From Spodoptera frugiperda (Eukaryota > Arthropoda > Insecta > Lepidoptera > Noctuidae): a stretch of DNA of 64,000 nt. Position 1 is the stretch's first letter. Each line of letters opens with the position of its first letter. Where the stretch lies: NCBI RefSeq assembly GCF_023101765.2, contig NC_064217.1, forward strand, positions 10,885,788-10,949,787. Direction: 5' to 3'. Shown here one piece after another: positions 59,946-64,000 of this stretch. Position numbers and translations under genes: made by a program. Under the pieces are notes generated by a model. It was given only the letters and a program-made list of their open reading frames with translations. It was not told the origin of the DNA and did not search any database.

Positions 59946-60594
59946 TATGTATTCTGGGAATAGTACATATCCAAAGATATTAGGTGTGAGTGATTTGATT
60001 ATTCTAATAACCGACTGAAATTGTCTATTCTTTCTTTGCTCCAAAGACCTATAAGATTGATTGAGTATATTAATATAGAGAGGTAAATGTAAACGATAGG
60101 AACTTTCATATTTATATTATTAGTCGAGATCTAAGTATGTAGCCTATACAAAATAAACACATATATACAACCTCTTTACAAAAACCTAAAACACATTTCT
60201 TCATAACAAATATAAACAGCTGACAGTACTAGACAAGGATGGCGATACACCCTCTCTTTTCAGCATTGAGTGGCTCATTCATTCACTTCCTGTATTGCTT
60301 GATGTTCAGGTTCGAATACCTGTCATTACACTACACAATGTTAGTCAATACAAGCGTAATGAATAGGTTTATGAACCAGTCTTTTCTCTTTTATCTGTAT
60401 CGTAGAAGTAGAACGGAACTGTTGTGAACTGAATCAGTTAATCAATGGGGAATTAAATTTATGCGCAGCGAAGAAGAATATTACCATGCGTTAGACTTCG
60501 TTAGGTAGTTTTTTAATTGCATGCTGATTGCATCGCGTGGTCCTTTGATACTTAGATAATGTAATTTGATGTTAAATGGTGTCGTGTCGGTGTC
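59946..60594. other. Intron, no feature recognised
   Basis: AT-rich sequence without a supported exon or repeat. Confidence 0.4.
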
Positions 60595-60700
60595 TTGGTG
60601 GCCTGGAAGTTAAAGACGCCCACCGAAAACAACAAATCCTAAGATACCTTAGACACCACTGTCCGACGGTGAAGGAAAACATCGTGAGGAAACCTGATCA
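60595..60700 (+). repeat. Moth interspersed repeat fragment
   Basis: TGGTGGCCTGGAAGTTAAAG, then ATACCTTAGACACCACTGTC, then CGACGGTGAAGGAAAACATC and GTGAGGAAACCTG. I recognise this arrangement as a widespread moth dispersed repeat. It is a single copy here, class uncertain. Confidence 0.55.
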
Positions 60701-61309
60701 AGTGACATGTGGTGTAATATTGGTACTTAAATAATGTAGTTATGTTTTCAGAATAATTATAATATGCAATTGATTATTTACAAATAGTAGCTCACTGCAA
60801 AATAGGTATCTACCAATATAGGACTATTCATCTAATATAGGATTATTCATTCATTATGAAACTGCAACACATTCTGTAACTCTTGCTGAAGTAGGTCATT
60901 ATTTATTTCAGTTTCTTTTTATAATGATATACACACTTATTCTTGTCAGTGTTTATTCTTAAACAGTAAAGCAAAACTGAATGTAAAATCTGTCGAAATA
61001 GAACAAACCGTCAATCAGTCAATTGAAGCTAGTCACTCATTTTAAATAGTGGAGTCCTCTAACCTTATCGAAAACACACATTTCCTCTCATAAAAGGTGA
61101 TTAAAAACCACTCAAAAGCGGGTGAAAGCTGTGTATTACCATGTGGGTGATTAAATCGTTCACCAGCTCATGTAAACATCATGGCCGGGTGAAAATGTAT
61201 GATGTGTAATGCGTATGTCAATATCATGTAACGTTACATGGTGTATTTAGGAATTATTATAGCAATAATTTACATACTATGTTTATAAAACTGTATTAGC
61301 TAAATTAGA

Positions 61310-61484
61310 ATTAGAATTTAAAAAATCTTACGGTATATAATTAATTAGTAAAACATACACAATATTCTTTAAATACATGACAAAGAGCGGACAAACTTTA
61401 TTAAAATTAGAATTTAAAAAATCTTACGGTATATAATTAATTAGTAAAACATACACAATATTCTTTAAATACATAACAGAGAGC
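61310..61484. repeat. Recent tandem duplication, period 96 bp
   Basis: About 79 bp beginning ATTAGAATTTAAAAAATC at 61310 recurs at 61406 with only two substitutions (ATGACAAAGAGC versus ATAACAGAGAGC). The copies are separated by a 17-bp unique spacer. Confidence 0.93.
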
Positions 61485-61898
61485 AAAAGGACCACTTTCG
61501 CGGAATAAAGGACCAAAACTAAAACCATTTCAATACACAAATTCCTTCTTCCATTATTTTTTTACATACGGTTACCTATAATGTAAATCGGAGTGATACA
61601 CTAAGTATAGACATTAATACGTGTTGACAGAAGATAAACGGATGCCCAGCGATTGGCAGCACTCAAGTCTAATAGCTGCAATTATGTAGTCGGTAAAAAG
61701 TTGATATGTTTAATGGCTGCGTCACATAGGTACTACTAATCTGTATTGCTGTTAGTAACGTTTAGCTATTGAGAATATTTCTAAAAATGTGTAGCATGTA
61801 GGGTTTAGTCAGATTTTTGAATGCTATGTCCTATTTGTGCGTTGGTGTTTTGTACCTAGGTAATAGGGTTTTGCTCATTTCATTTTTCGATGTTGGTG

Positions 61899-62511
61899 CT
61901 TTTTTTTTTTTTTTTTTTTTGAGGGGGGAAAATCATCCAATGACTTTTCTCGCCTTGGGTGAGGCGAGAGGGAGTGTCAGACTCTTACTGACTAAAAACC
62001 ACCCCGTTCCTTCTCCTGCTTTTTGAGCCGGAGCCCCGGTAAACCCGCTAGGTAGTCCGCAGCTCCGGGTCAGGCATCAGCCCTATTGGGCCCCATCTGT
62101 GGTGGTCTGATGGCTCTTTGAGGCGCGCGCGGAACGCGACGCGCCGCACGCACGGGTCTGGTTCTGTTCGGGCGGTGAGCTACCCTTGCTCGCCGTCCGC
62201 AGGCCCGCACTTACGGTGGCCGGAGATCGTCTCGGGATCCCCTACGCCCGGAGTGTCTTTCGCGACGGCTGGGGCGTGAGGAGGTTTGTTCTCTCACGCG
62301 CCCCGCCTCCTCCTTAGCTAGCATGACTGCTTCGCAGAAGGAGGAGACGGCATCCCAGTCCCTCTCGCTCCGCACCATGGCCTGAACCAGTGCCGGGCGC
62401 GAGAGGTCGCCGTCGCCGACCACATCCCTGAGGACTTGGCGGTGCTCAGCCTACGCAGGGCACACCGCCACTGTATGTTCTACCGTGTCCTCCGGGCGGT
62501 CCTCGCAGTGA
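61899..62511 (-). mobile_element. R1-clade LINE insertion, 5'-truncated, copy 16
   Basis: On the minus strand it runs from the C-terminal part of ORF2 (ending TAA at 62211) through the 3' UTR to a ~20-nt A run. TTCGATGTTGGTG at 61886-61898 is repeated exactly at 62512-62524, a 13-bp target duplication of a target-primed insertion. The 3' UTR contains every block found in the other 16 copies, so it identifies their source. Perfect duplication and long A run suggest a fairly recent event. Confidence 0.92.
62211..62511 (-). pseudogene. R1-like LINE ORF2 C-terminal remnant, one in-frame stop
   Basis: The minus-strand frame gives CEDRPEDTVEHTVAVCPA, a stop, then continues DLSRPALVQAMVRSERDWDA and VSSFCEAVM to TAA. 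C-x(6)-D-T-x-x-H-T-x-x-x-CP is the zinc-finger-like motif after the reverse transcriptase domain of R1-clade LINEs, and the SFCEAVM region is typical of their C-termini. The position of the stop normally holds Trp. The RT and endonuclease domains are absent through 5' truncation. The region is GC-rich, unlike its surroundings. Confidence 0.8.
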
Positions 62512-62627
62512 TTCGATGTTGGTGATTGATTTTTTTACCCTAAGGTAAAATTGGAAAAATATTTATTGTATGTTTCCGAGAATGCAGGTTACCTATATAA
62601 ATTAAATGTTCTTATGGGTGTGCCTTC

Positions 62628-62803
62628 CCGGAGCTGCGGACTACCTAGCGGGTTTACCAAAGAGTAAAAGGTTTACCGTGGCTCCGGTTCAAAAATCAGG
62701 AGTAGAAATGGCGTGGTTTTTAGTCAGTAAGAGTCTAACATTACCTCTCGCCTAGCCCAAGACGAGAGAAGTCATTGGATGATTTCTCACCACAAAAAAA
62801 AAA
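62628..62803 (+). repeat. R1-like LINE 3' tail, copy 17
   Basis: It starts CCCGGAGCTGCGGACTACCT and ends GGATGATTTCTCACCAC plus A10. A small tandem insertion (GTTTACC...GTTTACC around AAAGAGTAAAAG) lies in the loop of the 5' stem. It faces copy 16 about 105 bp away. Confidence 0.88.
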
Positions 62804-62854
62804 GTGTTTTTACATACACATTCTTAATTTGGGACTTACTGTATAATTCTTAGG

Positions 62855-63055
62855 TGTTACATCACTAATTTAGTATCATTCGTTCATGTCATTACCCCGT
62901 CACTATGGTCTGAGGTCAACGACCACTGTCGTTCTTGTGTGTGTCGAGTGCAGTCGCACCTACTTATATATTAAATAATTAATATTGTAATATAATGTAA
63001 AATACAAGTCATCTCACATCAAGTCGTTTAATTTAATAAACACAACAATAATACA
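62855..63055 (+). mobile_element. 5' LTR of a Ty3/gypsy-type retrotransposon
   Basis: The segment starts TGTTAC and ends AATACA, immediately followed by a primer-binding site. It contains TATATATTAAAT near 62965 (TATA-like) and AATAAA at 63035-63040 (polyadenylation signal). At 201 bp it is a short but normal LTR. The 3' LTR lies outside the window, so the target duplication and LTR identity cannot be assessed. The start is inferred from the TG...CA rule. Confidence 0.75.
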
Positions 63056-63069
63056 TGGTGTCAGAAGTG
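63056..63069 (+). other. tRNA primer-binding site of the LTR element
   Basis: TGGTGTCAGAAGTG directly abuts the LTR end. TGG complements the CCA tail of a tRNA, and the following bases would pair with a leucine-type acceptor stem (inference). Confidence 0.75.
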
Positions 63070-63125
63070 AAAGTAACAACGAAATAAAGAAGATTCGTTT
63101 GTTAACGGAAAATTTTAAAAACAAA

Positions 63126-64000
63126 ATGTCTACCGAAGACGTCGGCGACACGAGGTGCCGTGTGGCCGGTCTGGAGTGTCTTAAGTTGTCGTCGGAGGCA
63201 ACCGCGAACAACGCGGAGGCGTGGAGGAAATGGTGGCAGCGACTGGAGCTGTATATGCTGGCATCAGGTCTAGACAGGTCGGAGGAGAAGCGGAAGGTGG
63301 CCATTCTGCTTCACAGTATTGGCCCTAAAGGTCTCGAAATCTTCAATACCTTTAACATCAGCCTGGATGAAGCCAAAATAGAAGACGTCAAGGTCAGATT
63401 CGACCTGTACTTTGAGCCACGTAAGAATCTTACCATGTGCAGGTACATGTTTTTTACGAGGAGGCAAGCTCAATCCGAAAGCATCGACGATTTTATCACC
63501 GATCTGGAGATAAAGAGCCAGGATTGCGAGTTCGGAACCCTGCGCGAGTCCATGATCCGGGATATTTTCATCGCCAACCTGCACGTGGATATGTCACACA
63601 TCCGGCAAAGGCTGTTGCAAGAGCCCAACCTCACCTATGAGAGGATGCGAGAGTTGGCGAAAACCCTAATTGTCGCACAGCAGGATGCAGACAAGATGAC
63701 AAACAAGTCCATCGTCGAAGACGGCGAGAAGGTGATGCAACTGCGTCAAAGGAGCGGCGGTCGACGAGTCTGTCGACAGCGTGCTTCAAGTCAAACGCCA
63801 CATCGGGCCACGTGGAAGTCTCCCAGTCCGATGAGGCAGTCAGCATCAACATGTGGTCGCTGTGGGCAGTCTCATCGAACGAAGTGCCCAGCGATCGGAG
63901 TACAATGCAGGTCATGTAACTCATTTGGTCATTATGCTAAGTTTTGCTATAAGAATAAACAAGTCAGACAGTTGTATTCGTTTACTTCCAAGTCAATACA
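63126..64000 (+). CDS. gag: Gag polyprotein of Ty3/gypsy-type LTR retrotransposon (runs off window)
   Basis: An ATG at 63126, 57 nt after the primer site, opens a frame with no stop to the window end (over 290 codons). The N-terminal part is a helical capsid-like region including WRKWWQRLELYMLASGL, KVAILLHSIG and FDLYFEPRKNLTMCRYMF. A basic linker follows. Two zinc knuckles lie near residues 241-270: CGRCGQSHRTKC (CX2CX3HX3C) and CRSCNSFGHYAKFC (CX2CX4HX4C). The pair matches the nucleocapsid of gypsy-group elements. Gag packages element RNA into cytoplasmic particles. Protease and pol should follow beyond the edge. The intact frame and GC-richer codon use than the host intron suggest a young copy. 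Annotated only as found. Confidence 0.9.
   Translation, partial: MSTEDVGDTRCRVAGLECLKLSSEATANNAEAWRKWWQRLELYMLASGLDRSEEKRKVAILLHSIGPKGLEIFNTFNISLDEAKIEDVKVRFDLYFEPRKNLTMCRYMFFTRRQAQSESIDDFITDLEIKSQDCEFGTLRESMIRDIFIANLHVDMSHIRQRLLQEPNLTYERMRELAKTLIVAQQDADKMTNKSIVEDGEKVMQLRQRSGGRRVCRQRASSQTPHRATWKSPSPMRQSASTCGRCGQSHRTKCPAIGVQCRSCNSFGHYAKFCYKNKQVRQLYSFTSKSI

Noticed and set aside
61310..61484. Direct repeats as a pair of LTRs
   Set aside because: Units are only ~79 bp, lack TG...CA ends and are separated by 17 bp.
63270..63924. Minus-strand ORFs near the right edge
   Set aside because: Shadows of the gag frame on the + strand.
1..64000. CRISPR arrays, operons, bacterial origins
   Set aside because: No regularly spaced direct repeats with unique spacers and no prokaryotic gene organisation. 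The window is clearly insect nuclear DNA.

Overview
This window looks like lepidopteran nuclear DNA, probably from a noctuoid moth. It is strongly AT-rich, split exons are separated by introns of many kilobases, and there is a dense population of short dispersed repeats of types I recognise from moth genomes: R1-like LINE tails, tRNA-headed SINEs, and MITEs with long terminal inverted repeats. No species can be named from the sequence alone.

Host gene content is sparse and all on the + strand. Three exons are well supported: 19-134, which reads like the C-terminal half of a PDZ domain; 19214-19347, a charged helical segment; and 24823-25271, a low-complexity linker rich in Lys, Glu and Ser. 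The last two join in phase. The first two do not join directly, so at least one exon was missed between them. Exon 24823-25271 ends in phase 2. Two short ATG-bearing candidates further right, 31602-31628 and 58646-58707, sit in CpG-richer promoter-like surroundings and also end at phase-2 donors. A simple reading is one large gene with alternative promoters that all splice to a common exon beyond the right edge. Candidate first exons at 4296-4427 and 28571-28666 are weaker.

The rest is intron filled with mobile DNA. (a) Seventeen copies of the 3' tail of one R1-clade LINE. One copy (61899-62511) still carries the end of ORF2 and has perfect 13-bp target duplications. Most other copies start at the same stem-loop, so they behave as a discrete unit of about 155 nt. 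(b) Two tRNA-derived SINE families. (c) Two ORF tails from other LINEs. (d) An internally deleted Tigger/pogo-like DNA transposon (11963-12824) that keeps a frameshifted CENP-B-type DNA-binding domain. (e) Several MITEs and near-perfect hairpins. (f) At the right edge, the 5' end of a Ty3/gypsy-type LTR retrotransposon: a 201-bp LTR, a primer-binding site, and an uninterrupted gag with two zinc knuckles that runs off the window.

The most unusual structure is a block at about 47.85-49.05 kb. It is full of TGGCCA motifs and bounded by a perfect 18-bp inverted pair about 1 kb apart, with three evenly spaced palindromes inside. I do not recognise it as any named family. Positions of repeat ends are read by eye and may be off by several bases.
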